Below are positions 42,630 to 52,924 of a stretch of 64,000 nucleotides of DNA, one piece after another. Position 1 is the first letter of the stretch, and the number at the start of each line of letters is the position of its first letter. Origin of the DNA: Massilia oculi (lineage in GTDB: Bacteria > Pseudomonadota > Gammaproteobacteria > Burkholderiales > Burkholderiaceae_D); the NCBI RefSeq assembly GCF_003143515.1, contig NZ_CP029343.1, positions 2,790,001 through 2,854,000 of the forward strand, given 5' to 3'. The translations under genes and the position numbers were made by a program. Below the pieces are notes generated by a model. It worked only from the letters and a program-made list of their open reading frames with translations, did not search any database and was not told the origin of the DNA.

Positions 42630-45600
42630 ATGAACGACATCACTCCCTCGGCAAAGCTCGACCTGCCCGAACAGCCGCGCCTGGTCAACAAGGTCCGTTT
42701 CGTCACCGCCGCCTCGCTGTTCGACGGCCACGACGCCTCGATCAACATCATGCGCCGCATCCTGCAGTCGAACGGCGCCGAGGTGATCCACCTCGGCCAC
42801 AACCGCTCGGTCGACGAGGTAGTGACCGCGGCGCTGGCCGAGGACGCGCAGGGCATCGCCATCTCGAGCTACCAGGGCGGCCACGTCGAATACTTCAAGT
42901 ACATGATCGACCTGCTGCGCCAGCGCGGGGGCGAGCACATCAAGGTGTTCGGCGGCGGCGGCGGCGTGATCGTCCCGAGCGAGATCGAAGACCTGCACGC
43001 GTATGGCGTGACGCGCATCTTCAGCCCGGAAGACGGCCAGCGCATGGGCCTGGTCGGCATGATCCGTTCGATGCTCGAAGCCTGCGATGTCGACCTGTCT
43101 CCCTACGCCCCGACCTCGCTCGCGGCGCTGCGCGAAGGCGAGATCGCGGCGCGCCATCGCCCGCTGGCCCAGCTGATCACCGCGCTGGAGAACAATCGCG
43201 TCGATCCGAGCCTGCGCAAGGAGATTCTCGATACCGCCGACACGCTGCGCGTGCCGACCCTGGGCATCACCGGCACCGGCGGCGCCGGCAAATCGTCGCT
43301 GACCGATGAACTGATCCGCCGCATCCGCCTCGACCAGGGCGACCGCCTGAACATCGCCGTGATCTCGATCGACCCGTCGCGCCGCAAGTCGGGCGGCGCC
43401 CTGCTGGGCGACCGCATCCGCATGAATGCGATCAATCCCTGGAACGGGCAGCAGCGCGTGTTCATGCGCTCGCTGGCCACGCGCGAAGCGGGCTCCGAGA
43501 TCTCGCAGGCCCTGCCGGACGTGATCGCGGCCTGCAAGGTCGCCGGCTTCGACCTGGTGATCGTCGAGACCTCGGGCATCGGCCAGGGCGGCGCCGCCAT
43601 CGTGCCGCACGTCGACACCTCGATGTACGTGATGACCCCGGAATTCGGCGCCGCCTCGCAGCTCGAGAAGATCGACATGCTCGATTTCGCCGACCTCATC
43701 GCGATCAACAAGTTCGACCGCAAGGGCGCGCTCGACGCGCTGCGCGACGTGGCCAAGCAATACCAGCGCAACCGCGAACTGTGGTCGATGAGCCCGGACC
43801 AGATGCCGGTCTACGGCACCCAGGCCTCGCGCTTCAACGACGACGGCGTGACCGCCCTCTATCACGGCCTGCTGCCGAAGCTGGCGGAACTGGGCCTGAA
43901 GGTCGAAACCGGCCAGCTGCAGGCGCCGGCCCAGCGCTACTCGAGCGGCAAGAACGTGATCGTGCCGCCGGCGCGCAGCCGCTACCTGGCCGAGATCGCC
44001 GACACCGTGCGCGGCTACCACCGCCGCGTCGGCAGGCAGGTGACGCTGGCGCGCGAGCGCCAGCAGCTGCAGGAAGCGAAGCGCATGCTGGCCGCGGCCG
44101 GCAAGGACACCGATTTCGACGACGTGATCGCGCAGCGCGACAACGCCATGGACGGCGAAGCCAAGGCCCTGGTGGCCTCGTGGCCGCAGCTGCAGGCGAC
44201 CTACGCCGGCGAAGAGCACGTGGTCAAGATTCGCGACAAGGAAATCCGCACGCGCCTGATCTCGACGACCTTGTCCGGCAACCCGGTGCGCAAGGTGGCC
44301 TTGCCGCGCTTCGAGGACCATGGCGAAATCCTGCGCTTCCTGATGCTGGAAAACGTGCCGGGCTCCTTCCCCTACACTGCCGGGGTATTCCCCTTCAAGC
44401 GCGAGGGCGAGGACCCGACCCGCATGTTCGCCGGCGAAGGCGACGCCTTCCGCACCAACCGCCGCTTCAAGCTGGTGTCGACCGGCATGGACGCGAAACG
44501 CCTGTCGACCGCCTTCGATTCGGTGACCCTGTACGGCGCCGACCCGGCGCTGCGTCCCGACATCTACGGCAAGGTCGGCAACTCGGGCGTGTCGATCGCG
44601 ACCCTGGACGACATGAAGGTGCTGTACGACGGCTTCGACCTGTGCAGCCCGTCGACCTCGGTCTCGATGACCATCAACGGCCCGGCCCCGACCATCCTGG
44701 CGATGTTCATGAATACCGCCATCGACCAGCAGATCGACAAGTTCGTCGAGAATAACGGACGCCAGCCAAGCGGCGAAGAAGCCGAGAAAATCCGCGCCTG
44801 GGTGCTCACCGCCGTGCGCGGCACCGTGCAGGCCGACATCCTGAAGGAAGACCAGGGCCAGAACACCTGCATCTTCTCGACCGAGTTCTCGCTCAAGGTG
44901 ATGGGAGACATCCAGGAATATTTCGTGACCCACGGCGTGCGCAATTTCTACTCGGTGTCGATCTCGGGCTACCACATCGCCGAAGCGGGAGCCAACCCGA
45001 TCTCGCAGCTGGCGTTCACCCTGTCGAACGGCTTCACCTTCGTCGAAGCCTATCTGGCGCGCGGCATGCACATCGACGACTTCGCGCCGAACCTGTCGTT
45101 CTTTTTCTCGAACGGCATGGACCCGGAATACACGGTGCTCGGCCGCGTGGCGCGCCGCATCTGGGCGGTGGCCATGCGCGACAAGTACGGCGCCAACGAT
45201 CGCAGCCAGAAGCTCAAGTACCATATCCAGACCTCGGGCCGCTCGCTGCACGCGCAGGAGATCGACTTCAACGACATCCGTACCACCCTGCAGGCGCTGA
45301 TCGCGATCTACGACAACTGCAATTCGCTGCACACGAACGCCTACGACGAGGCGATCACCACGCCGACCGACGAATCGGTGCGCAGGGCACTGGCGATCCA
45401 GCTGATCATCAACCGCGAATGGGGCCTGGCAAAGAACGAGAACCCGAACCAGGGATCGTTCATCATGGACGAGCTGACCGACCTGGTTGAAGAACAGGTG
45501 CTGCAGGAGTTCGAGCGCATCGCCGAGCGCGGCGGCGTGCTGGGCGCGATGGAGACCGGCTACCAGCGTGGCAAGATCCAGGAAGAGTCGATGCTGTACG

Positions 45601-45917
45601 AACACCGCAAGCACGACGGCAGCCTGCCGATCATCGGCGTCAACACCTTCCGCAACCCGAAGGGCGCGGGCGCGCCGGCCACCATCGAACTGGCGCGCTC
45701 GACCGACGACGAAAAGCAGTCGCAGCTGCAGCGTCTGGAAGACTTCCACGCCCGCAATGCCGGTGCGGCGCCGGCCGCGCTGGCCGCCCTGCGCCAGGCC
45801 GCGATCGACAACGAGAACGTGTTCGCGCGCCTGATGGACGCGGTGCGGGTGTGCTCGCTGGGCCAGATCACCACTGCGCTGTTCGAGGTGGGTGGGCAGT
45901 ACCGCCGCAATATGTGA
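42630..45917 (+). CDS. icmF: Fused isobutyryl-CoA mutase IcmF with G-protein chaperone
   Basis: 1095 residues in three parts. Residues of about 20-155 form the B12-binding domain ([15 protein letters not shown] with the cobalt-binding His34, then [12 protein letters not shown]). A MeaB-like P-loop GTPase follows (Walker [10 protein letters not shown] at 215-223, [19 protein letters not shown]), then the large methylmalonyl-CoA-mutase-type barrel to the C-terminus. Order and length match IcmF. It interconverts isobutyryl-CoA and n-butyryl-CoA (or related acyl-CoAs) with adenosylcobalamin, while the GTPase loads and protects the cofactor. It stands behind a palindromic operator. Confidence 0.95.
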   Translation: MNDITPSAKLDLPEQPRLVNKVRFVTAASLFDGHDASINIMRRILQSNGAEVIHLGHNRSVDEVVTAALAEDAQGIAISSYQGGHVEYFKYMIDLLRQRGGEHIKVFGGGGGVIVPSEIEDLHAYGVTRIFSPEDGQRMGLVGMIRSMLEACDVDLSPYAPTSLAALREGEIAARHRPLAQLITALENNRVDPSLRKEILDTADTLRVPTLGITGTGGAGKSSLTDELIRRIRLDQGDRLNIAVISIDPSRRKSGGALLGDRIRMNAINPWNGQQRVFMRSLATREAGSEISQALPDVIAACKVAGFDLVIVETSGIGQGGAAIVPHVDTSMYVMTPEFGAASQLEKIDMLDFADLIAINKFDRKGALDALRDVAKQYQRNRELWSMSPDQMPVYGTQASRFNDDGVTALYHGLLPKLAELGLKVETGQLQAPAQRYSSGKNVIVPPARSRYLAEIADTVRGYHRRVGRQVTLARERQQLQEAKRMLAAAGKDTDFDDVIAQRDNAMDGEAKALVASWPQLQATYAGEEHVVKIRDKEIRTRLISTTLSGNPVRKVALPRFEDHGEILRFLMLENVPGSFPYTAGVFPFKREGEDPTRMFAGEGDAFRTNRRFKLVSTGMDAKRLSTAFDSVTLYGADPALRPDIYGKVGNSGVSIATLDDMKVLYDGFDLCSPSTSVSMTINGPAPTILAMFMNTAIDQQIDKFVENNGRQPSGEEAEKIRAWVLTAVRGTVQADILKEDQGQNTCIFSTEFSLKVMGDIQEYFVTHGVRNFYSVSISGYHIAEAGANPISQLAFTLSNGFTFVEAYLARGMHIDDFAPNLSFFFSNGMDPEYTVLGRVARRIWAVAMRDKYGANDRSQKLKYHIQTSGRSLHAQEIDFNDIRTTLQALIAIYDNCNSLHTNAYDEAITTPTDESVRRALAIQLIINREWGLAKNENPNQGSFIMDELTDLVEEQVLQEFERIAERGGVLGAMETGYQRGKIQEESMLYEHRKHDGSLPIIGVNTFRNPKGAGAPATIELARSTDDEKQSQLQRLEDFHARNAGAAPAALAALRQAAIDNENVFARLMDAVRVCSLGQITTALFEVGGQYRRNM

Positions 45918-45957
45918 GGTCGCATAGAATGGTTCCGTCCCCACCACGGAGCCATCC

Positions 45958-46287
45958 ATGACGATCCAGCCCGACCAGCTCGCCGCCCTGATGCGCGAAG
46001 TCGAACGGGAAGACCCGATCGACTTCGCCGACCTGCCCTTCCCCGAGGACGAGATGCGCGCCATCGTCGCCGACCACCTGTGCGAGATGGCGGCGGCGAT
46101 GGAGAACTTCAGCGAGGAAGACCGCACGCTGACCTTGCTCGCAGTGTCAGCCAAGCTGGTGCTGGAAAACCTGGTGCTGCACGTGCAGCTGTTGCGGCGC
46201 CATGGCCTGCCGGTGGGCGAGAACGTGGAAGCCCTGCTGGGCCGGCTGCGCCGCGATCCGGGCCTCGACGGCAGCGGTGAGGGATAA
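45958..46287 (+). CDS. Small acidic protein of unknown function
   Basis: 109 residues, rich in Glu/Asp and Leu, predicted helical, without signal peptide or membrane segment. ATG 45958 lies 40 bases after icmF in the same direction, so it may be co-transcribed. I do not recognise the family. The coding-like codon bias and the segment MRAIVADHLCEMAAAMENFSEEDR make it more credible than a shadow frame. Confidence 0.6.
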   Translation: MTIQPDQLAALMREVEREDPIDFADLPFPEDEMRAIVADHLCEMAAAMENFSEEDRTLTLLAVSAKLVLENLVLHVQLLRRHGLPVGENVEALLGRLRRDPGLDGSGEG

Positions 46288-46456
46288 TTTCCCCGGGTAG
46301 CAATTTTTTCAACACTCATGCAATATGCATCGGATAAGTTTTGCAACAGCTGTGTCCGTTTGTACACTGGGTGCGCGGTTCCTTCAGGTATGATTTGTTG
46401 TTGAGAATTTCGCCTACCCGGCGAAACGACCGTCTCCACTGCCTGAGGAATTCCAC

Positions 46457-49231
46457 ATGCCGCGCCATCCCACCAAGCTCAAACTCACCGCCGCCATCCT
46501 GACCGGCGCCCTCCTGACCGTCGGCATGGCCGGCTGCAACCGGACCCAGTCGACCGAAACCCTGCTGGCGGAGGCGTCCGAGTACCAGCAAAAAGGCGAC
46601 ATCAAAGCTGCCCTGATCCAGCTCAAGAACGCCGTGGCGAACAGCCCGGAAGACGGCGAGGCGCGCCTGGCGCTGGGCACCCTGCAGCTGTCCACCGGCG
46701 ACAACGTGTCGGCCGAGAAGGAACTGGGGCGCGCGCGTTCGCTCGGCATCGCCGAGGAGCGGGTCTTGCCGCTGCTGGGCCAGACCCTGGCGCAGCAGGG
46801 CAAGTTCAAGGAAGTGCTGGAGCTGATCACGCCGGAGAAGGCCAAATCGGCCGCGCTGCTGTCGCTGCGCGGCGATGCATTTCTGGGCAGCGGCAAGCCC
46901 GACGAGGCCAAGCAGGCCTACGAGGCGGCCCTGGCCGCGAACGCCAATTCCGGCGATGCCCTGATGGGCCTGGCGCGCCTGTCCGCCGTACGCGGCGAGC
47001 GCGACGCCGCCCTCCTCTACGTCGACCAGGCGGTGGCCAAGGATCCGAAGAATCCCGAAGTCTTCATCATGCAGGGCGCGATGCTGCGTTCGATGAACAA
47101 GCAGGACGAAGCCCTGGCCGCCTACGACAAGGCGCTGGCGCTCAAGCCGGACCACCGTGGCGCCCACATCGAGAAAGCCTATATCGAGATCGCGCGCGGC
47201 AAGTTCGACGCGGCCAAGAAAGAAGTCGAGGCGGCGGAAAAGAATTCGCCGGGCAGCCTGCTGGTGGTGTACACCCGCGCCCTGTATGAATTCTCGCAAG
47301 GCAAGCACTCGGCAGCGAGGGATGCGCTGGCGAAGATCCTCAAGGTCGCGCCCAACCATTATCCGAGCATCCTGCTGGCCGGCGCTTCCGAGCTGCAGCT
47401 GGGCGGCACCCAGCAGGCCGAGCAGCACCTGCGCAAATACCTGGAAGCCAATCCGAACAACATCTATGCGCGCAAGCTGCTGGCCCAGGCCCAGCTCAAG
47501 AATGCCCAGCCGGCCGATGCCGCCGCCACCCTGGAGCCGGCCCTGAAGGCGGCGCCGCAGGATGCGCAGCTGCTGGCCCTGGCCGGCGAATCGTACATGC
47601 AGGTGCGCGACTTCGACAAGGCCAGCAACTACCTGCAGCAGGCGGCCACCCTGGCGCCGGAGGCGGCCGCCGTGCGCACCTCGCTGGGCCTGTCGCGCCT
47701 GGCCCAGGGCGACCAGGCGCGCGCGCTGAGCGACCTGGAAATGGCCGCCACGCTCGACCCGAAATCGCTGCAGGCCACGATGGCCCTGGTGCAGACCGAG
47801 ATGGGCATGAAGCGCTACGACAAGGCACTGGCCGCCGTCAATGCGCTCGAGAAGCAACAGCCTGACAGCGCGCAAGTGCAGCAGCTCAAGGGCGCGGTCT
47901 ATATGATGCAGGGCAAGAATGCGGAAGCACGCACCGCCTTCGAGAAGGCGCTGTCGCTGCAGCCGACCTTCCTGCCGGCGGTGACCAACCTGGCGCGCCT
48001 GGACGTGCAGGACAAGAAGCCCGATGCCGCCAAGGCCCGCTTCACCGCCTTCCTGGACAAGAACAAGGACAGCGTCGAGGCCATGACGGCGCTGGGCGAG
48101 CTGGCGATGCTGCAGAAGAACCAGGCCGAGGCCACGAGCTGGTTCGAGAAGGCCAGCAACGCCAATCCGAACGCCACTGCGCCGGCCCTCAAGCTCGGCG
48201 CGCATTACCTGGCCACCGGGCAGGCGCCCAAGGCCCTGGCGCTGGCGCGCAAGTTCCAGACCACCCATCCGACCGATGCCGGCGTGCTCGAACTGCTCGG
48301 CCAGTCGCAGGCCGCGAACAAGGACCTGAACGGCGCGCTGGACACCTACAGCAAGCTGGTCAACGTGCTGCCGAAGGCGCCCGGCGCCCAGCTGCGCCTG
48401 GCGCAAGTGCAATTGGCGCTGAAGAACGAATCGGCGGCCGCCACCCACCTCAAGCGCGCGGTCGATCTCCAGCCCGACTTCGTGCCGGCGCGCCTGATGC
48501 AGGTCGACCTGGCGCTGCGCGGCAAGCGTCCGGACGAGGCGCTGGCGGTGGCGCGCGAGCTGCAGAAGGCGGCGCCCAAGGCGCCGGTCGGTCACGTCAT
48601 CGAAGGCGACGTGCTGATGTCGCAGCAAAAATTTGCCCAGGCCCATCAGTCGTATGAAAAAGGCCTGGCCCTGGCGCGCTCGTCGGAACTGACGGTCAAG
48701 GTGATGCAGGCCATGCAGGCCGGCGGCAAGAGCAAGGAAGCGCTGGCGCGCGGACAGGCCTGGCTCGCCGCCCAGCCGGACGACGTGCGCGTCTCGCTGC
48801 TGGTGGCCGAGCTCAACCTGTCGGCCAAGGATTACAAGGGTGCCATCGCCAGGCTCGAGAACGCGCAGAAGCGCGCCCCCGAGCATCCGCTGGTGCTGAA
48901 CAACCTGGCCTGGGCCTACCAGCAGGTGAAGGATCCGCGCGCGCTGGCGACCGCCGAGAAGGCCTACAAGCTGGCCAGCGACAGCCCGGGCGTGATGGAC
49001 ACCCTGGGCTGGGTGCTGGTGGAGCAGGGCGACACCGCGCGCGGCCTGCCGCTGCTGCAGAAAGCCAGCAGCCAGGCGCCGAACGCGATGGAGATCCGCT
49101 ACCACCTGGCGCAGGCCCTGCACAAGAGCGGCGACAAGGCCGGCGCACGCCGCGAGCTCGACAAACTGCTGGCGTCGGACACGCCGTTCGCCCACGCCGA
49201 CGAGGCGCGCGCACTGCTCAAGACCTTGTAA
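46457..49231 (+). CDS. prsT: PrsT, PEP-CTERM system TPR lipoprotein
   Basis: 924 residues. The N-terminal lipobox VGMAGC (Cys27) is followed by about 20 or more tetratricopeptide repeats through the whole length (for example AEASEYQQKGDIKAALIQLKNAVANSPEDGEARLALG and KDYKGAIARLENAQKRAPEHPLVLNNLAWAYQQ). Length and architecture match PrsT (TIGR02917-type), which accompanies XrtA and the PrsK/PrsR two-component system. It probably scaffolds EPS or PEP-CTERM protein handling in the periplasm. It lies about 7.5 kb from the EPS export genes, with acyltransferase-like genes between. Confidence 0.92.
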   Translation: MPRHPTKLKLTAAILTGALLTVGMAGCNRTQSTETLLAEASEYQQKGDIKAALIQLKNAVANSPEDGEARLALGTLQLSTGDNVSAEKELGRARSLGIAEERVLPLLGQTLAQQGKFKEVLELITPEKAKSAALLSLRGDAFLGSGKPDEAKQAYEAALAANANSGDALMGLARLSAVRGERDAALLYVDQAVAKDPKNPEVFIMQGAMLRSMNKQDEALAAYDKALALKPDHRGAHIEKAYIEIARGKFDAAKKEVEAAEKNSPGSLLVVYTRALYEFSQGKHSAARDALAKILKVAPNHYPSILLAGASELQLGGTQQAEQHLRKYLEANPNNIYARKLLAQAQLKNAQPADAAATLEPALKAAPQDAQLLALAGESYMQVRDFDKASNYLQQAATLAPEAAAVRTSLGLSRLAQGDQARALSDLEMAATLDPKSLQATMALVQTEMGMKRYDKALAAVNALEKQQPDSAQVQQLKGAVYMMQGKNAEARTAFEKALSLQPTFLPAVTNLARLDVQDKKPDAAKARFTAFLDKNKDSVEAMTALGELAMLQKNQAEATSWFEKASNANPNATAPALKLGAHYLATGQAPKALALARKFQTTHPTDAGVLELLGQSQAANKDLNGALDTYSKLVNVLPKAPGAQLRLAQVQLALKNESAAATHLKRAVDLQPDFVPARLMQVDLALRGKRPDEALAVARELQKAAPKAPVGHVIEGDVLMSQQKFAQAHQSYEKGLALARSSELTVKVMQAMQAGGKSKEALARGQAWLAAQPDDVRVSLLVAELNLSAKDYKGAIARLENAQKRAPEHPLVLNNLAWAYQQVKDPRALATAEKAYKLASDSPGVMDTLGWVLVEQGDTARGLPLLQKASSQAPNAMEIRYHLAQALHKSGDKAGARRELDKLLASDTPFAHADEARALLKTL

Positions 49232-49271
49232 GAGGGCGTTCGCCGCGGGGCCGGGCCGGGCTCCGCGGCGG

Positions 49272-49333
49272 CCCTGCCGACGCGCCATCGGCCCCGTCGG
49301 CAAAGGCAGGGCCAGGATGAGCGGCCTCATCCT
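49272..49333. repeat. Hairpins downstream of prsT
   Basis: A nested GC-rich stem (GCCCTGCC/GGCAGGGC enclosing CCGACG/CGTCGG) is followed directly by AGGATGAG-CGGC-CTCATCCT at 49314-49333, a perfect 8-bp stem. No T-run follows. They may slow or end transcription after prsT or stabilise its mRNA. Confidence 0.45.
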
Positions 49334-49381
49334 ATCGAACGCTGGATTTATTAATGTCGCGATAAGATAACGTTCTCCTAA

Positions 49382-50059
49382 ATGAGGATGTTTATCGTGG
49401 ACGACGATTCGTACGGAATCCGGCTTACCGATACTTCGGATGGTCGTAACACGGCCAGTATGCTGATCAACAGGATGTATGCCTGGCGAGGCTACGCCGG
49501 AAATCACCAGCCAAGCAGCGACCCCAACCGCATCACCCTGACCGCCACCGACAAGGGCGACGTGGTCGGCACGCTCAGCATCGGCATCGATTCCGAGGTC
49601 GGCCTGATGGCCGACGAAATCTTCAAGGACGAACTCGATGCCCACCGTCGGCGCGGCGCCAAGCTGTGCGAATTCACCAAATTCGCCTTCGACCCTTCGG
49701 TGCGCTCCAAGACCGCGCTGGCCAATGTGTTCCACCTGGCCGTGATCTACGCGCGCGACATGCATGGTTGCACCGACATCGTGATCGAGGTCAATCCGCG
49801 CCACCGCCGCTTCTACGAGCGCATGCTGGGCTTTCGCAAGGAAGGCGAGCTCAAGACCAACCCACGGGTCGACGCGCCGGCTTACCTGTTGCGCGTGAAC
49901 CTGCAATACGTCACCGAGCAGATCGCGCACTTCGGCGGCACCTGGGCCGCCGATGGCGAAACGGAAGAACGTTCTTTCTATCCATATTTCTTTTCACCAC
50001 GCGAAGAGCGTGGCATTATCAATCGCCTGCTGCGCATGGATGAGTCGCACCCGGCATGA
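49382..50059 (+). CDS. FeeM-like N-acyl amino acid synthase, paralog 1
   Basis: 225 residues, GNAT-like fold of the FeeM/autoinducer-synthase kind. Key stretches are RNTASMLINRMYAWRGYAGN, NRITLTATDKGDVVGTLSIG, CEFTKFAFDP and the strong signature DIVIEVNPRHRRFYERMLGF. Related enzymes join acyl-ACP chains to amino acids such as tyrosine. The C-terminal tail FSPREERGIINRLL is shared with paralog 2 at 52925-53656 and may be a docking element. The start is uncertain: no ribosome site precedes ATG 49382, whereas GTG 49397 has GAGG nine bases upstream. It is followed by the ThiF-like gene after 54 bases. Presence beside PEP-CTERM genes suggests a role in surface lipid or signal formation. Confidence 0.8.
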   Translation: MRMFIVDDDSYGIRLTDTSDGRNTASMLINRMYAWRGYAGNHQPSSDPNRITLTATDKGDVVGTLSIGIDSEVGLMADEIFKDELDAHRRRGAKLCEFTKFAFDPSVRSKTALANVFHLAVIYARDMHGCTDIVIEVNPRHRRFYERMLGFRKEGELKTNPRVDAPAYLLRVNLQYVTEQIAHFGGTWAADGETEERSFYPYFFSPREERGIINRLLRMDESHPA

Positions 50060-50113
50060 CGCCCGCGCCGCATCCCCGGCCGGTCGCCGTTTCACTTCTG
50101 TCCCGAACCATCA

Positions 50114-50992
50114 ATGACTAAACCGTTCAACTACGAACAGGCATTTTCACGCAATATCGGGTGGGTCACCCCCGCCGAGCAACAACAGCTGCGCGGCAAG
50201 TGCGTGGCCATCGCCGGCGGCGGCGGCGTCGGCGGCGTGCACCTGCTGACCCTCGCCAGGCTCGGCGTGGGCCGTTTCCGCATCGCCGATTTCGACACCT
50301 TCGACATCGCCAACTTCAATCGCCAGGTCGGGGCCATGATGTCGACCGTCGGCCAGCCGAAGGCCGAGGTGCTGGCGCGCATGGCGCGCGACATCAACCC
50401 CGAGATCGAGATCGAGATCTTCCCGGACGGCGTCCACGAGGGCAATCTCGACGCCTTCCTGGCGGGAGCCGACCTGTACGTGGACGCCCTCGATTTCTTC
50501 GCCTTCGACGCGCGCCAGCAGACGTTCGCCGCCTGCGCCCGGCTCGGTATTCCGGCCACCACCGGTGCGCCGCTGGGCATGGGAACGGCCTTGCTCAACT
50601 TCATGCCGGGCAAGATGACCTTCGAGGAGTATTTCGGCTGGGGCGACCTGCCGGAGCAGGAAAAGGCGATCCGCTTCGTGGTCGGCCTGGCGCCGGCCGG
50701 CCTGCACCGTCCCTATCTGATGGTGCCGGGCTCGGTCAACCTGGCTGAACGCCGCGGGCCGTCGACCTTCATGGCCTGCCAGCTGTGCGCCGGCGTATGC
50801 GCCACCGAAGCGCTCAAGATCCTGCTCGGCCGCGGAGACGTGCTGGCTGCGCCCTGGGGCATGCAGTTCGACGCCTACCGCAACAAGCTCAAGCGCACCT
50901 GGCGGCCGGGCGGCAACCGCCATCCGATCCAGCGGCTGATGCTGGCGATCGGGCGCCGCCAGTTCGCGCGCATGGCGGCAGCCGTGCGCTGA
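50114..50992 (+). CDS. ThiF/E1-like adenylyltransferase
   Basis: 292 residues. The nucleotide-binding loop GGGGVGG lies at 35-41. The acidic DFDTFD at 59-64 and NFNRQVGA with Arg70 follow, as does Lys83, the standard E1-family ATP/Mg set. A CxxCxxxC group (Cys222, Cys225, Cys229) stands where a zinc site or thioester cysteine could be. No ubiquitin-like or ThiS/MoaD partner is encoded nearby. It lies right after a FeeM-like acyl amino acid synthase, which suggests that it activates a carboxylate (an N-acyl amino acid or a protein C-terminus). This is inference. Confidence 0.82.
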   Translation: MTKPFNYEQAFSRNIGWVTPAEQQQLRGKCVAIAGGGGVGGVHLLTLARLGVGRFRIADFDTFDIANFNRQVGAMMSTVGQPKAEVLARMARDINPEIEIEIFPDGVHEGNLDAFLAGADLYVDALDFFAFDARQQTFAACARLGIPATTGAPLGMGTALLNFMPGKMTFEEYFGWGDLPEQEKAIRFVVGLAPAGLHRPYLMVPGSVNLAERRGPSTFMACQLCAGVCATEALKILLGRGDVLAAPWGMQFDAYRNKLKRTWRPGGNRHPIQRLMLAIGRRQFARMAAAVR

Positions 50993-51118
50993 GCGCCTGC
51001 CGCTTCCGGGCGGCTTACCAGAGTCAAAGGCGCTGTACCCGTTCGATGTGGATGAGCATTGAACTGCTGTGCTGGCCTCCGGATCCGCAACAGCATCGAA
51101 TGGGTACGGCGCCAAGTC

Positions 51119-51156
51119 AAAAGCCACTGCCGGATCGCTCCGGCAGTGGCTTTTTT
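51119..51156. terminator. Bidirectional terminator between thiF-like gene and pepA
   Basis: AAAAGCCACTGCCGG-ATCG-CTCCGGCAGTGGCTTTTTT has a stem of more than 12 bp with T6 on the plus strand and a shorter T-run on the minus strand. It separates two convergent genes. Confidence 0.9.
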
Positions 51157-51197
51157 CACGCTGCTGACGTCAGGCCTGCCAGGCAGGCCCGTGGTTA

Positions 51198-51998
51198 TCA
51201 GGCAGCTTTCTTGTTGCGGCGGCGGGCAGCGTACAGGCCCAGCATGCCCAGGCCCAGCAGGCCGACCGATGCCGGCTCAGGCACTTCGGCGGTGTTGGCG
51301 AAGACCACGTCCAGCGAACCGTTGATTTCCTGGGTGCCGGTCGGGTTGAAGTTGTTCAGCTGACCCGACTGGAACGACAGGTTGTAGAACGGGTTTGGCG
51401 AGGTGAAGAATTCCTTGCCGAAACCGACCAGAGCGAAGGTCGAGCTCGCACCGAAGCTGCCGCAGTTGATGCCGCTTGGGCCGCAGGTCGGCAGGGTTGG
51501 GTCCAGCACGCCGAAGCCCGACAGTGGATCGCCTTCGGCCAGCAGCACGTCGTCGCCGCTGTTGCCCACGCTAACTGGCGTAGCGCCGCTGCCTGGCATG
51601 GTGAAGGTCGAATCCAGGTTGGCGTCCAGGTACATCGCCAGACGGCCGCTGCCATCGTTGAAACGGAACACGTTGGTGCCGTTCTCGACGCCATAGGTGC
51701 CCGAGGCGGTGTACAGCGCGTACAGGCCGTAGTCGTTGTTCAGGCCGGTACGGGTGACCGGCGTCGTGCCGCCGTTGCCGACGAACTGGCCGGCGTTCCA
51801 CACCAGCGACACGTTGAAGGTGCCGTCGGTGTTGAAGGTAGCGATTTCGTTGTAGTTGCCGGTGATCTTGTCAGCGGTGAATTCACGACCATCGTATTCC
51901 ACGGTGAACGGATTGAAGTTGGCGGCCTGGGCGGCGGCGCCGAACATCGAGGTTGCAGCGATTGCGCAAGCGATAATGGTCTTCGATACTGCTTTCAT
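51198..51998 (-). CDS. pepA: PEP-CTERM surface protein, flocculation-type (PepA-like)
   Basis: 266 residues from ATG 51998 with CAGGAGA upstream. A signal peptide (ACAIAATSMFGAAAQA) precedes the repetitive beta-rich body FTVEYDGREFTADKITGNYNEIATFNTDGTFNVSL. The C-terminus is VPEPASVGLLGLGMLGLYAARRRNKKAA, i.e. the PEP motif, a hydrophobic helix and a basic tail, the XrtA sorting signal. The body resembles the flocculation-associated PEP-CTERM protein PepA family. A sigma54-type promoter lies 48 bases upstream. It would be cut by the exosortase and exported to the EPS matrix. Some Cys (GPSGINC) suggest a disulfide. Confidence 0.85.
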   Translation of the reverse strand: MKAVSKTIIACAIAATSMFGAAAQAANFNPFTVEYDGREFTADKITGNYNEIATFNTDGTFNVSLVWNAGQFVGNGGTTPVTRTGLNNDYGLYALYTASGTYGVENGTNVFRFNDGSGRLAMYLDANLDSTFTMPGSGATPVSVGNSGDDVLLAEGDPLSGFGVLDPTLPTCGPSGINCGSFGASSTFALVGFGKEFFTSPNPFYNLSFQSGQLNNFNPTGTQEINGSLDVVFANTAEVPEPASVGLLGLGMLGLYAARRRNKKAA

Positions 51999-52045
51999 CT
52001 TGGATCTCCTGGTTGTAGGGTTTGGTACTAACACCCTCTATCTAA

Positions 52046-52060
52046 GCAACCATCGTGCCA
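52046..52060 (-). promoter_or_regulatory. Sigma54 (-24/-12) promoter of pepA
   Basis: On the minus strand: TGGCACGATGGTTGC, matching the TGGCAC-N5-TTGC consensus exactly. Transcription would start near 52034, giving a short leader before pepA. PEP-CTERM genes are known to be controlled by the PrsK/PrsR system with sigma54. Confidence 0.8.
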
Positions 52061-52179
52061 GCTAACTCACTTCCTTTAAAATCAGTCACTTAGATGACTA
52101 TTTCGTAGAAGAAATTACAACACTGTAAAAGATCCCGACACCTGTGTTTAAAAAATCTCGCGCCGCTGTGGGCGCCGTC

Positions 52180-52845
52180 CTACAGGGGTTTCCGCAACAC
52201 TACATTCCAGGTGTTTCCGGACTTAAATTCGCTGGCGATATCATAGCCGGCGGCCAGCACTTTGGCGCGCAGCTCCTCGATATGGAAGGGGCTGTACAGG
52301 ATGCCCTTGCGGATGCCCCAGTCATTGATCTTCTGCGCCGCCCAGCGCAGTGGGGCGAAGCCTGACGGATACAGCAGCACGTTGGCGGCCAGGGTCCCGC
52401 CCGGCTTGAGCACGCGCAGGATGTCGCGCAGCGCGCCGTCGACGGTCGGGAAGCAGTGGATCGAGTTGGCTATATTGGCGGTATCGAAGCGGTTGTCGGC
52501 GAACGGCAGCTGGGCCGCATCGGCATGCTGCACCTCGACCAGCGGATTGCCGGCGAAGCGGCGCTTGGCGCCGGCCAGCATCGATGGGGCATAGTCGATG
52601 CCGGTCACTTTGACCGGCGGCAGCTTGCGGCGGCGGCGCCAGTTCAGGACCATTTCGAGCAGGGTGCCGGTGCCGCACGCCACCTCCAGGTGGTCGGGTC
52701 CGAAGTTGGGCCCGAAGAAGCGCATCTGCGTGCCGATGGTGCTGTTGTAGGCAAAGGTCAGAATGAAGAAGCCACGCAGGTCGTACCACCACGGTTCGGA
52801 TGAATAGGCTTCGGCGATTTCATCCCTGGTCTTGCCTGTCGTCAT
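52180..52845 (-). CDS. Class I SAM-dependent methyltransferase
   Basis: 221 residues. Motif I is LEVACGTGTLLEM, motif II IDYAPSMLAGAKRRF, then the DAAQLPFADNRFDTANIANSIHCF and LRVLKPGGTLAANVLLYP segments of the UbiE/Methyltransf_11 type. No substrate domain is recognisable. The AYSSEPWWYDLRGFFILTFAY start suggests lipid or quinone-like substrates, but this is weak. It follows paralog 2 of the FeeM-like enzyme after about 80 bases in the same direction, so it may modify the acyl amino acid product. Confidence 0.85.
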   Translation of the reverse strand: MTTGKTRDEIAEAYSSEPWWYDLRGFFILTFAYNSTIGTQMRFFGPNFGPDHLEVACGTGTLLEMVLNWRRRRKLPPVKVTGIDYAPSMLAGAKRRFAGNPLVEVQHADAAQLPFADNRFDTANIANSIHCFPTVDGALRDILRVLKPGGTLAANVLLYPSGFAPLRWAAQKINDWGIRKGILYSPFHIEELRAKVLAAGYDIASEFKSGNTWNVVLRKPL

Positions 52846-52924
52846 GGAGCGTCCTCATTGGATTGAAGTAAAGCGGGAAATATAGGGCGTTAATGAACCG
52901 CAGGCAAGCGTGGATCGATTTGGC

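Noticed and set aside
41136..46439. Very long minus-strand frame (1767 codons) opposite the HD-GYP and icmF genes
   Set aside because: It mostly mirrors icmF on the opposite strand. The translation is full of Arg, His and Asp-rich low-complexity stretches with no domain, as expected for antisense frames in GC-rich DNA.
46316..49930. Long minus-strand frame (1204 codons) opposite prsT
   Set aside because: Antisense of the repeat-rich prsT gene. The apparent repeats are reflections of the TPR units, and no start signal or domain is seen.
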